A stretch of 64,000 nt of DNA from Arbacia lixula (GCA_963669155.1 OZ022591.1:8652982-8716981), one strand, 5' to 3'. Positions 12,578 to 24,605 are shown, counted from the stretch's first letter. Made by a program: numbers and translations. Notes: generated by a model from the sequence alone, not told the origin.

Positions 12578-12691
12578 GCGCAAGACGAATGGGCCAACAC
12601 CCCCAAGGAGCGTTGTGAGAAGCTAGTGAGAGGCTATTCATCTCGTCTGCAGGAGGTCATTGCAGCATATGGATGCTGCACAAAGTACTAA
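12578..12691 (+). pseudogene. Tc1-like transposase C-terminal remnant (right arm)
   Basis: Reads EWANTPKERCEKLVRGYSSR followed by LQEVIAAYGCCTKY and stop, which matches the typical end of Tc1 transposases (a GxxTKY-like terminus). It is an inverted duplicate of the left-arm remnant and cannot encode an active enzyme. Confidence 0.75.
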
Positions 12692-13479
12692 AAGACACAC
12701 CCATCTGGGTTGAATGACGTTACAACTTGTTCGTTGTGCATATAAAGGTTCCAGTTTCAGGTGGAGGATAAATAAAATCAGCATTCACCTCAGAATATAT
12801 GCACTGGCTTTTAAATTGTCATTATTTGTGCATTTGTTTCTTGTGTGTAAAATAGGGGGTTGAATAATTTTGCAACATGCTTTTTGGGCACAAATTGCAA
12901 TTTCAGATGATCTATGCAGTAAAATTTGATTTTTTTTCTCCGGTATTCTTTAGTAATTAACTGTCTGCTAACTACCTTAATGGTTTAGTAGCAATCTGCT
13001 GCTGCAATATTATTCATTATGACAGAATGTAAAAAAATGAGAGGGGGGTTGAATAATTTTGCTGCCAACTGTAGCATGTTGAAGCTTTTTGTATATGTAC
13101 ACATTTCAGCCGTTAAATTTCAAACCGACTTTTTTCGTACTACGAAAAAAGTATTAGTCTTTGTTACAGTATCTATGTGGTTATTCTGCATGTGTGAAAT
13201 CCTAATTTTATGAGTAATTACCAAACTTTGGAGATGATTCCTTCTATAGAACATTTTTTTCATAATGCGTTATATAATTTAATAAACAGATTAATCAATA
13301 TAGCAGATATTTCAACACAAACTGCTAAGCTTGCTAACACTTCTCTATATGTTTTGCCACGGGCTGTCTTTAACCAAACCTGTGGAATTGCCCAAATACA
13401 ATCTGAAATCTGTCTTTAGATTAATCAATTTTGTCAAGAGATGGTTTCATGATCAATTTTGTTTAGAGGTGGTTATAAG

Positions 13480-13660
13480 TATAAGAAATTCTTAATTTCT
13501 TACAGCATACGAAATGTCAGAAATCCTTGCAATATAAGAAATGTAAAAAATTCTTACATTTCTTCGTATGAAAGAAGGATAAGTACTTATCCTTATACTT
13601 TAGGTAAGTACTTATAGAAGATAAGTACTTATCTTACATATGTAAGATATACTTATAAAC
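13480..13660. other. cluster of short perfect palindromes with AAGTACTT cores
   Basis: A 20-bp perfect palindrome AAGGATAAGTACTTATCCTT lies at 13,575-13,594, an 18-bp one AAGATAAGTACTTATCTT at 13,618-13,635, and ATCTTACATATGTAAGAT at 13,631-13,648 overlaps it. Another hairpin (GAAATGTAA / TTACATTTC) lies just upstream. Function unknown; it could be a decayed fold-back element or a cruciform-forming site. Confidence 0.7.
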
Positions 13661-14021
13661 CAGAAAGTTGCTAGTGATTATCATAATATTTACCATCATT
13701 TCAAAAAAATTTGAATGGCACTTTTAATGCCTCTTTGATACCGTTTGTAGGTTTAATAGCCTTCAGGGGTAAACGAATAGTTGTCGGCATTTCTCGCTCG
13801 TTTTCATGTTTATTTTCCTGGCTACTGGGTATTCAATCTGCTCGTAATCGAACTACTGATTAATAATACAGACAGGTAGTGTAATATCACATAATTATCA
13901 CTTTGCAATGTGTATATGTGCTAATTCCAGGCATGAGTGGATTTTGATTGGAGGCCTGGGGAGGGGGGGGGGGGGGTTGGAGCTGGATGGAGGCTTGGGG
14001 TTTGAGGATTATGATGAGTCA

Positions 14022-14483
14022 TTAAAGACAGGATAACCCATTTGCAAAAGTCATAAAACCCTCCAGGAATCAGTAGCAGGGAAAATAATACACAGGGTCT
14101 CGGGGCAATTGTGCCCCCGAAATGATAAAAAGAGCCCTAGAAAATGTTAAAAGAGCCCCCTGAAATTGCCATAGACACTATGTAAAATTGTAGCCAAAAT
14201 TTGACAATGTGCTCAAAAAGTAGCCCCCGAAAATGTTGAATTATTTTTCTGTCTGCACAGATATCCGTGGAAATGCGAGCACCACACCGCTGGCCACTGC
14301 GATACAGTTAATGAATGTAGACTATGGTCACAGCATTTCAATAGTCAACAAGGATAGTTTTGCACTTCTCTGAAAATATTTGTGGAGCTATGACTGTGAG
14401 ATATCATGCATGTTATCGTTAGAGTATATTGCTGATTCCTGTTGAGTTTCATGACTTTTGTAAAAGTGCCACTATGTCTTTAA
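14022..14483. mobile_element. TTAA-flanked MITE, 'AGACAGG' family
   Basis: Inverted ends: AGACAGGATAACCCATTTGC and the opposite end TTTTGTAAAAGTGCCACTAT followed by GTCT, with AAAGTCAT / ATGACTTT paired inside. TTAA lies at 14,022-14,025 and 14,480-14,483. Partial relatives begin at about 37,186 and 38,877. No coding capacity. Confidence 0.7.
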
Positions 14484-15126
14484 AGGTCCCCTGTCATCAA
14501 AATGTGTGTTTACTTATTTTGATGCAACATAATATGTACACAACAAAATCACTAACTGTTCAATGGAAATATGTGTCCTTTATTTTAAAATAATTTTTCT
14601 TCATTTTTTCTCAGCACTGATAAGCCCCGCCTCCAAAATATCCTCCAGCTCAAGATTCCCCCTGTGACATCATCAAAGGTAGAAATTAGCAGGGTAATAA
14701 GCAGAATTTATGCACAAAGTAAACATTGCAATGACTACATCCACCTGTCCACAAGATCATCACATGTCTTCACACAATATCATCTAACAACCTTTCATGT
14801 GGGAATAATTGTTTCCTTATGTCAGAAATGTGCAAGCTATGTGATGCTATTATAAGAACTTGCAGGTATAGTCATTGCAATGTTTAGTTTGTGCATAAAT
14901 TATATCTATTATCCTGCTAATTTCTACCTTTGATGATGTCACAGGGGGAATCTTGAGTTGGAGGATATTTTGGAGGCGGGGCTTATCAGTGCTGAGAAAA
15001 AATACAGAAAACATATTTTAAAATATAGGACACATATTTCCATTGGACAGTTAGTGATTTTGTTATATACATATTAAGTTGCATCAACAGAAGTCAACAT
15101 ACATTTTGATGACAGGGGCCCTTTAA
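14480..15126. mobile_element. TTAA-flanked fold-back MITE, 639 bp, abutting the previous element
   Basis: Left end AGGTCCCCTGTCATCAAAAT, right end ATTTTGATGACAGGGGCCCT, TTAA on both sides (14,480-14,483 and 15,123-15,126). The arms stay paired for about 250 bp (for example CCGCCTCCAAAATATCCTCC and its complement). The left TTAA is shared with the neighbouring element, so the two are directly juxtaposed. Confidence 0.8.
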
Positions 15127-15633
15127 AGAATAGTACTCATGATACCACTCGAGCCGGCCTGGTTATGACAACAGAAGCAGAGACATGACCGCATTCACAC
15201 AGCGGCGGTATGGACACACAGGAAACCTCTCCCTCCATCGTCTAATCACATGAAATTAACAGCCTTCCACCGGCAACTCAAACAGCTAGGCCTCGCATCA
15301 CTCGCCCACCCATGCTGACTTAACCCCTCAGATGCTAGAAAAACGGTAGCTCTATATATGACTTGTGTGTTATAAACTAGTGGAAAGAATACACATATGG
15401 CTGGCATGTACACAAAGATCGACTTTAACAGCTAGTCCATTTAATGACTCCATTCCAGAACGTGTTTTTATGAGTTTATGCTTAACTTTATAAGCTGACA
15501 TCTCATCAATTTTCTATTCAGTGTTTACCACAATGCCTCTCTTTTTTATCAGCCGATCCTCCCCCTCCCCCAGTTTCACACACACACACACACATACACA
15601 GACATGAGCATCTTCCAAACATTTCTGCCTTTG
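15127..15633. other. no gene seen; short (CA)n
   Basis: Unique-looking sequence with a CA/CACACATA stretch at about 15,577-15,600. No gene supported. Confidence 0.5.
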
Positions 15634-16024
15634 TTAAAGGGCATATACTGTACTGGGAAGGCAAAAAAGCCTTCAAAATGTAATTGTTAGCAATCTTCTT
15701 GCCAATGGTCTTGAATTCATGTATTATCAATTTTAGAAACTTGCTGGAAGTTATTTGCCCTCAAATGATCTACATTTGGAGTAATGAGTGATTAAATCAC
15801 AAATCCTAAAAAATGATTAAATCCTCAAAATGTTCGGGCCGAACATTTTGAGGATTTAATAATTAATCATTAATTACTCCATATGTGGATCATTTGAGGG
15901 AAAATAACTTTCAGCAAGCTTCTAAAATAGACAATACTTGAATTTAAGACCATTGGCAAGAAGATTGCTAACAATTACATTTTGAAGGCTTTTTTGCCTT
16001 CCCAGTACAGTATATGCCCTTTAA
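15634..16024. mobile_element. TTAA-flanked fold-back MITE, family A, copy 3
   Basis: TTAA at 15,634-15,637 and 16,021-16,024 bound a 383-bp palindrome beginning AGGGCATATACTGTACTGGG. It is closest to copy 4 (30.1 kb): both share TCAAAATGTAATTGTTAGCA near the left end, whereas copies 1 and 2 have a GATCGTGAG version there. Confidence 0.85.
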
Positions 16025-16039
16025 ATGTATATTGTGTCC

Positions 16040-16330
16040 TGTTGTTTCCTCATCTCACGGCGAGCCTGGGAAGGATTGGGAATGATTAGTCTGCTGCAAC
16101 CAGACCCCTTTATTGAAAAATTTAGTTTAGAAATACCCAAAAGCCTGGACACCATGAGCCACATTAAAAGGGATAGTTCACCCTGAAAATAATTTGGTTT
16201 CAAGAAAAGCAGAAACATGAAAGAAACATATAAGTGAAGGTTTAATGTAAATCCATCAAAGGATAAGAAAGTTATGAACTTTTGAAAATTAAATTTTGTG
16301 TCGTCACGCGTGAGGTGCTCTAGCTATGTT
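16040..16330. repeat. fragments of the CTAGCCT fold-back and 'ACCCTGAA' repeats
   Basis: 16,063-16,164 matches one arm of the CTAGCCT family (ATGATTAGTCTGCTGCAACC, then AGCCTGGACACC). 16,170-16,320 begins GGGATAGTTCACCCTGAAAA and matches the repeat at 17,450-17,620, including a shared GTC(A/G)TCACG...GTGAGGTGCTCT stretch. Neither has its partner arm here. Confidence 0.6.
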
Positions 16331-16499
16331 TTTTTTCATGTGTTTATAGAAAACCCTATCCCTTTCAAGGGATAGCTCGTACAAGAAAAATCTTAAAACA
16401 CCAATGATAATAACAGTATTGACACAATATACCTAGGTTATACCTTAATATCCAGGCAATAATAAAATCAAACCAATAAAGTGATAACAGCAACACACA

Positions 16500-16925
16500 A
16501 TTATAACATTGTACGGGGGTGTATACACCTTAATATCAAGGTCACAATAAAATAAAAATTATAAATTATCAACAGTGACACAAATACATCTAACATAACA
16601 TTATTTGCGCAACTTATACACAAAACTGTCCAGCATTGTACAACAATAACTACAACAGCAACACAAAACGCAAACGCACCATTATATGCATGCTCACTGT
16701 ATTGCAATGTACAGTGTACAACAACCACAATAACAACAGTAACACAAAATGCATCTAGTGTAACATTATTATGCACGCTCACTGTAGAGCACTGTACAAC
16801 AACCAATAACAACAACAACATCCCAAAACACATATAGCATAACATCATTAGGCATGCTCACTGTACAGCATTGTACAACAATAACAACAACAGCAACACA
16901 AAACGCATCCAGCGTAACAGGGTAA
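16500..16925. repeat. about 80-bp tandem repeat, CAA/AAC-rich
   Basis: At least four imperfect units, each with GCTCACTGTA...GCA.TGTACAACAA followed by AACAACAACA and CACAAAACGCAT. Anchors fall near 16,630, 16,700, 16,780 and 16,860. Confidence 0.8.
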
Positions 16926-17132
16926 GGGCGGCGTATTTTACACCAGACTGTGCATGTGATTGCCGCTACCTATGGCCAACACTGGTCTGCAATTATCAGC
17001 CTCATCGCACAATGTAATTAACATGGAACAGAGATGGGGCAATTAGCGTCCTGGGATGTTGTGTTTATACGACTCTTCCCGCTCAAAAGAAAGCCGGAAC
17101 CAACAAGAAATGGAACAGTGGAAACACATTCT

Positions 17133-17377
17133 GCCCTAATCTCACAAAAGGAAGCAACTAACTTACAAAAGAGGCTTTTCTTGTAAATGAGCAAAATGTG
17201 TCTGTCACTTGCATTGGCATCAGTGCAACACCATGTCATGTTAGATTGAATATCTTGCAGCAAGATGAATATTTCTTGTCCAAATTTTGTGTGTAGGGAA
17301 TGCTGGGTATGATCTAAGAATACCAATAACCCAGATTTGAGTGATTTGTCACTCGCTTCCTTTTGTCACAGTAGGGC
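17133..17377. mobile_element. GCCCTACTCTG inverted-repeat element, family C, copy 2
   Basis: Inverted orientation relative to copy 1, with termini GCCCTAATCTCACAAAAGGA and TCCTTTTGTCACAGTAGGGC. The interior shares CAAGTGACAGACACAT (as complement) and AACATGA(C)ATGGTGTTGCAC with copies 1 and 3. Confidence 0.8.
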
Positions 17378-17399
17378 AGCATTGCTTGTTGTGTTCCTT

Positions 17400-17640
17400 T
17401 GTTAGGGCTGCCTTGAAGGGAAACTTCACCCTGAAGTTTGGTTGCTTTTAAAGGTATAGTTCACCCTGAAATTAAGTTCATTTCAATAAAAGGAGACACA
17501 TGAAAGAAACATATCAGTGAAGGTTTGATGAAAATCCATCAAAGGCTAAGAAAGCTAGGATCTTTTTAAATTCCAATTGTGTGACGTCACATGTGAGGTG
17601 CTCTCCCATATGTTGTGTGATGCATGATTTAATAAATTCC
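17400..17640. repeat. 'ACCCTGAA' dispersed repeat fragment
   Basis: Contains GGTATAGTTCACCCTGAAAT, CATATCAGTGAAGGTTTGAT and GTGACGTCACATGTGAGGTG, closely matching 16,170-16,320. A second short ACTTCACCCTGAAG motif lies just upstream (about 17,424). It is one arm of a fold-back family best seen whole at 27,447-27,709. Confidence 0.65.
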
Positions 17641-18835
17641 CTTTATTCTGGTGTTTGATGAAGGGATAAATCTGTTCTATAGAGTTATGTGTGTAAAAAC
17701 ATGTGATGATGATGATGTAATGATACATCAAGTAGACAGATAAAATGGTATATATCCTTTTGCAAAAATGGTAATAACTTCTTAAACTTTCTTCAACCCA
17801 TTATCTTCCCTCAGGAAGAGTAGTATATCATTCTTTGCATTTCCCTAGATGGAAAATTGCGATTTGACAAGTTTCCCTCATTTGCAAAATGTTCTCACAT
17901 TTGGAGCCCTTAAACGCATTAACCTACAGGGAAGGAAAGCAGACAAAAAATTACTTCTGACATGCATGTACATGGTTATTCTTTTTATAGGTCTGAAATC
18001 TCAAAAACATGATTCAATATCCCACTTCCGTCATACTGGTTATGAGACAAACCAACCTGATAGGAAAAATAGAGAGGTTCATTTAGCTGGTTATAACTGG
18101 AGCGAGTCTAACACATAACCCTCTTGCGACACGTCATATGAGGACATCAATGTGTCACATTTACACTTCAGTTTCAGCTCTTCAAGTGCAAAAGGCAAAT
18201 ATGACTCGAAGCATCAAAAAACACAGGGTTTAGTCATGTGTTTGCAGTCAGAATGTAAGTCAAAACTATTTTCAATATTAAACTTCAATCACAAAATACA
18301 TATAATAAAGGTAATGCATTTTCAAGTACAAGTTCAAGTTCAAGTTTTACTTTTAATCAAGATAAAACACATCCAAAATATAAAATGTGCATATTGAATT
18401 AAAATAAAAAAATGCGGGTTTCCTCAAAGAAAAAGCCCACCGTTTGAGAAGTTAGGAGGCACTTTTAGAGAGTAATAATATCCAATATCATTGATAAGGG
18501 CATTCAAATCATACAAAGAAGTGATAGGTTTCAGCCAAGAGTTTGTAGAGCAGTGGCATAGTTGACAGCTAGGTTTTGTAACACAATAACTGATGAGGAA
18601 AACAGGCGTGGATTGACTCATCAAACGGCAGCGGCGGCAGGGACTAATAGATGCCAAGAGTTCAACGTACAGGCAATGGTGCGCATCCAGCCGACCTCAC
18701 GTGACACATTGACATCGTCGTGATATATGGCCGACTGTCACAGCCAGGAAACGCTAAATTCATTACACATCTATCACAGTAGTAAGAACCTGATCTTGGT
18801 ACAGGAATGCTCAGGACACCGATCGTGAAATGTGA
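17641..18835. other. no gene seen
   Basis: AT-rich sequence with a short (TTCAAG)n-like run at about 18,325-18,345. Scattered short frames lack recognisable domains. Confidence 0.5.
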
Positions 18836-19190
18836 CATCGATGATGACTCTTGACACACTCACAGAGGGCCTGTTCGCATGCGCGTTTAGCCTTGAACAG
18901 AAACGTAGCATCATAATGATTCTGTGGCAATCACTAACAGAGGTCCTGTTCACATGTGTGTTTAGCCATGTACAATTAAGAAGCATCAATGATGTCTCTG
19001 GCACTCACTCACAGAAGGCCTGTTCACATGCGCATTTAGCCTTGTATACAAAGTATCAATAATGACTCTTGGCACTTACTCACTCACTCACAGAGGTCCT
19101 GATCACATGCACATTTAATCTTTGTACATATGTGGCATTAATGCTAACTCTTGGCACTTACAGAGGCACAGTTCACATGTACAAAAGCCA
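18836..19190. repeat. about 75-bp tandem repeat, five units
   Basis: Units are anchored by CACAGAGG(G/T)CCTGTTC(A/G)CATG motifs, with the CCTGTTC position near 18,870, 18,945, 19,019, 19,098 and (diverged) 19,168. Each is followed by TTTAGCC(T/A)TG and (T)GACTCTTGGCACT. Includes a short (ACTC)n at about 19,077-19,091. Confidence 0.8.
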
Positions 19191-20315
19191 TGTATAGAAA
19201 TGAGGCTTTGATGAAGACTCTTGGCACTTACTCGTGTATACAAGTCCTGTATATAAGTGCAATACAATGCCCCATTGAATGCAACAGAAAGAGAGCAAAA
19301 CAGGACAATCATATCAAACAAGTAAAAATGAATAGGGTAAGGTGTAATATCACAAGACATTAACATAATAGCACATAATTTTCATTTTAAAGCCACCAGC
19401 CCTATGATGACACAATTAAAGGTTACATTGTGGGGAAACATGTAGTGAGTGAAATGAAAAATGTTATTCAATAGCTTGCCTTTGTGGAATAAGACTGCAT
19501 CATATCAAGAAGACTTTATATTCAAGATGATTACATTTTATGCATTGTCATCGTATCGCATGTGACTTGGGACTTTGCATTCAATCACAATTTGAAGTGC
19601 AGTTGTTCTGAATGGCTTATCAGACAGTTATGTGCAATGTTTTTATCATATGTGAAAGAGGAATTATTTAGGGCCACTTTACCTGCAAATGAAAGATGAA
19701 ATGAGATTTAAGTGTGACCAGTCATGCAAGGGAATACCTCTAGAAGACCATGGGGAGAAAAGTTATCTTGAATTAGGTTGGATGGAACATGAAAATAAAC
19801 TAGGAGATAGTAGCAAATGATGCACAGATGGTCGTTGATCAGGACAGGCTGGCATTTGATGAAGAGAGCAAGTCATCATCATTTACATTTTGTGACTCAA
19901 ATTGGTTACATTCTGTTAATTCTCTCTTGGGATTCAAAATAAATATGATCTCATATGTTCCACAAAACAAGCCATGTATAGACTCGCATAATGCCTCAAG
20001 CAGATAAATTGATGTTAACCCTGAATCATACAGTTATGTTGGCAATTTATTTACTTAATTGATTTATTAGTATTGGTTACCCAGGGTAGCCCCTTCAGTG
20101 GTTGAACAATATTCTATGAGGTGGCCCTGCTTTGAGATTTAACACATAAATACATACATAAATACAAATGCTATACCGAGTTTGTTTGTGTAGTACTATG
20201 TATGTTAATCAAAATGAACTTTAAGATATGTAGAACAGTAAATTGCCTGAAAAGTGTTCTGATGTAGTTACGAGCAGGTGTCAATGTAACTTTGCCCTGA
20301 AAGGTTCCTACAGAA
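19191..20315. other. no gene seen
   Basis: AT-rich sequence. The segment at 20,070-20,175 (GGTTACCCAGGGTAGCCCCT followed by an ATACATA-rich tail) has the look of a retroposon 3' end, but I cannot assign it. Confidence 0.4.
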
Positions 20316-20317
20316 AG

Positions 20318-20605
20318 AGAGAGTGGGGGGTGGGGTGAGCTTTATGGGGTGGGGGCTACAATGTACACAAGGGTGAAGAGGGATAGAGAGAGAAAGAAGA
20401 GGAAGAAGGGGGTGATAGAAATAGATCCATATATTTGATACATTGATACACACACACAGATAAAGAGAGATAAACATTGATACTGAAAGAGAAAATGAGA
20501 GAGAGGAGAAGAGACAGAAAGACAGAGAGACAAAGAGACAGAGAGAGAATGGGAGAATGAGAGAATGAGAATGTGAGAGAGACAGACAGACAGGCATACA
20601 GATTG
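20318..20605. repeat. purine-rich (GA)/(GACA) tract
   Basis: Degenerate GAGA, GACAGA and GGGG-rich sequence with a short ACACACA at about 20,450. Minus-strand Ser/Leu-rich frames are artefacts. Confidence 0.9.
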
Positions 20606-20609
20606 ACAG

Positions 20610-21345
20610 ACTCAGAGAATAAATCCCTTGTTTTTACAGGAAGTAACCATACAAATAACATTTTCACAGAGAACCATTTTTTGAGAATGCGATTTAGATA
20701 AAAAATGTGACACAAATATTCCAGTAAAAGGTAATAAAACCTGCTCCCTCTAGAAGAATTGTGTGTAGTGTATCAATACCTTCTTTTTCCTGAAATTACA
20801 ACTAATATTAGCACTCTTCCTTCCTCTTCTTTCTTACCAGGCGGAGAGAAACATAATCTGTGCGGCCCTGCGGCAGGATAAAGGATATTGCGATATATTC
20901 AGAGTATAAACAACTCATAGGAAGTAATCATACATACAAATAAAGCGAACTATGAAATGTTTTTTGTTGGAGGCGATTACAGTAGAGCAGGTGACAGAAA
21001 GACGTGGATTAAAGATAAAAACCTTCTCCCTAGCTTCTCTCTATAAGAATTATGGATAATATGTACAGTAGGTGTTTTATTTTAGTGTCAATGTTATGGT
21101 AATTGAACCACGGAACTAATTCCATTCCATCTCCACCAGTCCCTGGCCCAGATGCCTGAACATGTCTTACGATGATCTAGTTGTATGACAATAAACCTAG
21201 TCTTGCTTCCAGGCATTGGTGTGTGTTGACTTTTCCTCCCATGCACTGCTGAAATCACAACTAATGTCTGGACACATAGACTATCAATGTATTTGCCAAG
21301 AGGTTTCTCGGCTGTGTAGTGCATGAACACAACTGAGACTGTCAA
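20610..21345. other. no gene seen
   Basis: Non-repetitive sequence. A TTCTTACCAGGCGGAGAG string near 20,832 could pass as a splice site but has no coding frame to support it. Confidence 0.4.
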
Positions 21346-21349
21346 CATC

Positions 21350-21665
21350 TATGGCTGGTAATACAGACTACGCCCTCTCCCATGTCAGGGAGAGCAAAAG
21401 AGGAGCTAGGTGTAGTCTGTGTTTAGCAGACATAATTGTTGACAGTTGTGCCCATGTACTCCACCACCTAGCCTACATGTAGGTACTAGCTGTGAGGAGC
21501 ATGGACACAGCCAAACCTCTGTGCTCTTCCCCTCTCGAAGCGAGGGTGGGATTGGGGCATAGTCTGCGCATTCGTAGAAGGGTCCCTGGTCTGTGTTACC
21601 AGACATAGTTGTTAACAGACTGGGCTGTGTCCATGCACCTCACAGCCTAGTACCTAGGCTAACCA
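21350..21665. mobile_element. degenerate member of the TAGCCTAG fold-back family
   Basis: Contains repeated GGTAATACAGACTA, CAGACATA(A/G)TTGTTGACAG and CAGCCTAGTACCTAGGCTA motifs on both strands, as in the cleaner copies at 25,370-25,603 and 33,470-33,678. The arrangement suggests two overlapping or nested copies. Confidence 0.55.
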
Positions 21666-22580
21666 CTGCCTAGAACCTACTAGGCTATACATGCATATGC
21701 TTACTACCAATCCTTTATCATTGTAATTTAAGGCAGAAAGAATGAATATTAGTCTGAACATCCAGACTGTGCTGTCATATGGATTAAAGAAGAAACATCG
21801 CATGGTACCTCGGTTACAACAAACCCAAAGGTCTTAGACCATTCCCCCAACCACTGCAAAGGCTGTATCTTCTGTCAAATTTTGCTGTATGAATGAAAAA
21901 TGCATATAACATTTGACACACCTACTCTCAATTAAAATTAGGAGAGATTAGGGTGATACAAGTATTTGGAAAATTGCCCATTTGAAAATAAAGAGAAAAT
22001 GAAGATGTATATGAAGAAGGAGAAGGGTTGTGACTGGGTTATTTGGGGTGCCAGCTTAACTTCTCTCAATTAAAATAATGCCAGATTTTGGAGAGAGAAA
22101 CAAACATTTGAAAAAAAAAAGATATTATGAAGAAGGAGAAAAAGCTGAAGGCAGGGGAAGGGGAGGGTTTCATGTCTTCTACCTAAATCAAGCTAGAGCA
22201 AAGCAATATCATACACAAAATCAACGCACAGATCAGAAAAACATCTGAAAGAAAAGGGCCTCAGGCATATCTTTTGGATGTGAACGGGGTTACCTCCGCC
22301 AGCTAGTACTTGTGAGAAGCTCAAAACTAGAGCAACCCCCATCACCTGGCCTACCATTCTTCCACCCTGACTCGCTTTCTCTCTCTGGAGGCTAGTCCAA
22401 ACCTAAATTTTCCTCCCCCAGCTCAGCCATGCAATAGCAATAACATAAACACAATCAGTTCCCCAAACAGGTTCAATTTAGGACACCAATAGGCAGCGGC
22501 CACCCTGTCAAATATAACGGATCAGCCCCTAGAGGATATCACAACATAGACTTCTCATTTAGTAGCTATTCAATTCTCTC
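21666..22580. other. no gene seen
   Basis: AT/GA-rich sequence with a local repeated motif (GGAGAGA...AACATTTG; AAGAAGGAGAA twice, about 22,013 and 22,128). No gene supported. Confidence 0.45.
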
Positions 22581-22589
22581 TTGCTGTTC

Positions 22590-22675
22590 TCTTTCTCCAT
22601 CCCAAAGCTTTTCTCCCCACTTTCCTTGTCATACTTGTCCTCTCTCTCCCTCCCTCCCTCCCTCCCTCCCTCCCT

Positions 22676-22737
<62 letters not shown>

Positions 22738-22920
22738 CTTCCTCTTCACCTCACTCTCTATCTCCTCTCTATCCCCTCTCTCTCTCTCTCCCTTTCCTAC
22801 TTTCTCCCTCTCTCCCTGTACCTCTCTCTCTTTCCCATTCCCTTCCTCTTTATCTCACTCTCTCTCTCCCTCTCCCTCTCTCACCTCAAGTCCCTCGATT
22901 TCACTCTCTTTCTCTCATTA
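22590..22920. repeat. (TCCC)n and (TC)n microsatellite
   Basis: (CCCT)n at about 22,643-22,683 runs into an uninterrupted (TC)n to about 22,732, then degenerate CT-rich sequence. Confidence 0.95.
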
Positions 22921-24605
22921 CGCCCTTATTCCCTGTCTTTTAGTTGTGTATACGGAAGTATTGATTAGGATATCATAACATATTATGTAATAAACTTAAA
23001 TCATATGCACTAAAAAACTATCTTCCACACAATATAGCATTTGCAAGAAATACATGTATTATAAAAAGGTAAATATCTTGAAGTTATATTACAGTAAATA
23101 AAAGCCCCTCACTGGATTTTGTCCAGGAAAATAAAGTACAAATAAATTCAACACATAACATAGCTTCCAACTACCAGGATGGATTGTCAAGACAAAAATT
23201 TAACTTCTTACATGTCATCGATAACACTTATTCCACACGATAGCATTGCTATTGGTGCCAGATGGGTTAACACATTGGTTGATGGACAGATATCTCTATC
23301 CAGAGGTGTTAATATTGGCACTCTTACAATTACCTGCGATCCAAGAAGGAAATTGGCGATTACCGGGAGTGCGCACAAGGACACAGCTAAATCAAAATCT
23401 GGGCTGAGCCACTTAAAATTCATCTTTTTGCACTTTCAGCTCAAATCATTCTCCTCAATGGTCTTTTCTCTCTGTTTTGGTGGTCTGTGTCACTATTACA
23501 AGAATAAAGATATATTTGGATTTCTTCTATTTATTAAATATTACTCACAAACATTTACTTATGAGATCTACAATCCTTTCAAATGGATAACAGAAAATTG
23601 ATTGAAAAATGAATGAAAAAAAAATGAAAATGTTCATCTTGAATTTATTTCTGTCAAAGACAATATGTGGAAATACAGGATTACAGGACGTGTGTGTTAT
23701 CACTGGTGCAAAAATATGATAATGGCACAGCACTAGATCCAGTCAGTGGTCAAATCTAAAATGGCTCCTTCACCATATTCCTTACTAGTATTTCTGGAAA
23801 ATATTATCAGTATAAGATTTTACTCTCACATCTCGGGTAAAAGCAATTAGATCTGTATCCACTGTATATCCTGTATATCATAATTACACATTGCCATCAA
23901 GTTTTAGTAAATGCGACGGCAACTTGTGAATTCAATGAACAAATTAAAGATGTTGATGATGTGAATATTTTATGAATCAAATCAATCGTTGGATTGCTTG
24001 ATGTTTGGTTCCCCTAAAACGTGATAGCGGATGTTACAGCAGAACTTAGATTCAACACTAAAGTTTTGTCCAACATTGATGCTTTGTTGTTCAAAACAGT
24101 GATCCACTGAGATTCCACTTCAAAAAGCAATTTTCTTAAATATTCGTCAATCGTGACTAAGGTATGCTTTCAACAAACCAGCGTCAAGTTAAAAAGAGGT
24201 GAAATAGACAACTTGATTTCGACATTAAAGTTTGACCAATATTGTGCTGAAAATGTAGTCCAATAAGTGTTCACTAAAACAATATTTTAATATTACAAAA
24301 GTTTGAGGGGATCAAAATTTGTCTAACATTAAAGTTTTGTTTCCACTACAGTTGATCTCATTTTCAACTTTGTGCTGTTGTGCTTCTGAGGTAAAAACTT
24401 GAAAAGAAATAGGACCATCAAATATGTTGCATTCTAAGTGCGATATTTCCCACACCTGTAGGAATTAGGGCAAATAAACATTTTTCTTCCTCCTGAACCC
24501 CAGATACGCAAACATAACAAGTTTCGAGGAAAAACTTTCCTTTTCAGGTAAGATGCCATTCCTAATCAACCGTTAGTTTTGGCCCTATATTTGACCCTGA
24601 GCAAA
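22921..24605. other. no gene seen
   Basis: AT-rich. The 140-codon frame at 23,179-23,601 is the longest non-repetitive frame of region 1, but it shows no recognisable motif or signal sequence and a 71-codon frame lies on the opposite strand. I treat it as chance. Confidence 0.4.

Larger units (their letters stand above)
11969..13073. mobile_element. Tc1/mariner-like fold-back element with TA duplication
   Basis: Begins CAGTTGGCAGCAAAATTATT after TA (11,969-11,970) and ends with the reverse complement before TA (13,072-13,073). The two arms (about 11,971-12,463 and 12,578-13,071) are roughly 490 bp each and nearly complementary. Each arm carries, reading outward, the C-terminal end of a Tc1-type transposase. 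The element therefore consists of two inverted copies of the transposon 3' end around a short centre. It is non-autonomous, and its near-perfect arms suggest fairly recent formation. Confidence 0.85.

Noticed and set aside
16501..16848. 115-codon Val/Cys-rich minus-strand frame resembling a membrane protein
   Set aside because: Lies wholly within an about 80-bp tandem repeat, and the hydrophobic pattern comes from repeated GTTGTTGTT codons.
20268..20715. Ser/Leu/Phe-rich minus-strand frames near 20.3-20.7 kb, and similar ones at 39.4-39.7, 48.9-49.3 and 57.5-58.2 kb
   Set aside because: All overlap purine-rich tracts; pyrimidine strands translate as Ser/Leu/Phe/Pro runs and look like signal or membrane segments.
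23179..23601. 140-codon frame on the + strand
   Set aside because: No motif, homology or signal sequence seen, a competing frame on the other strand, AT-rich 3' part; compatible with chance.
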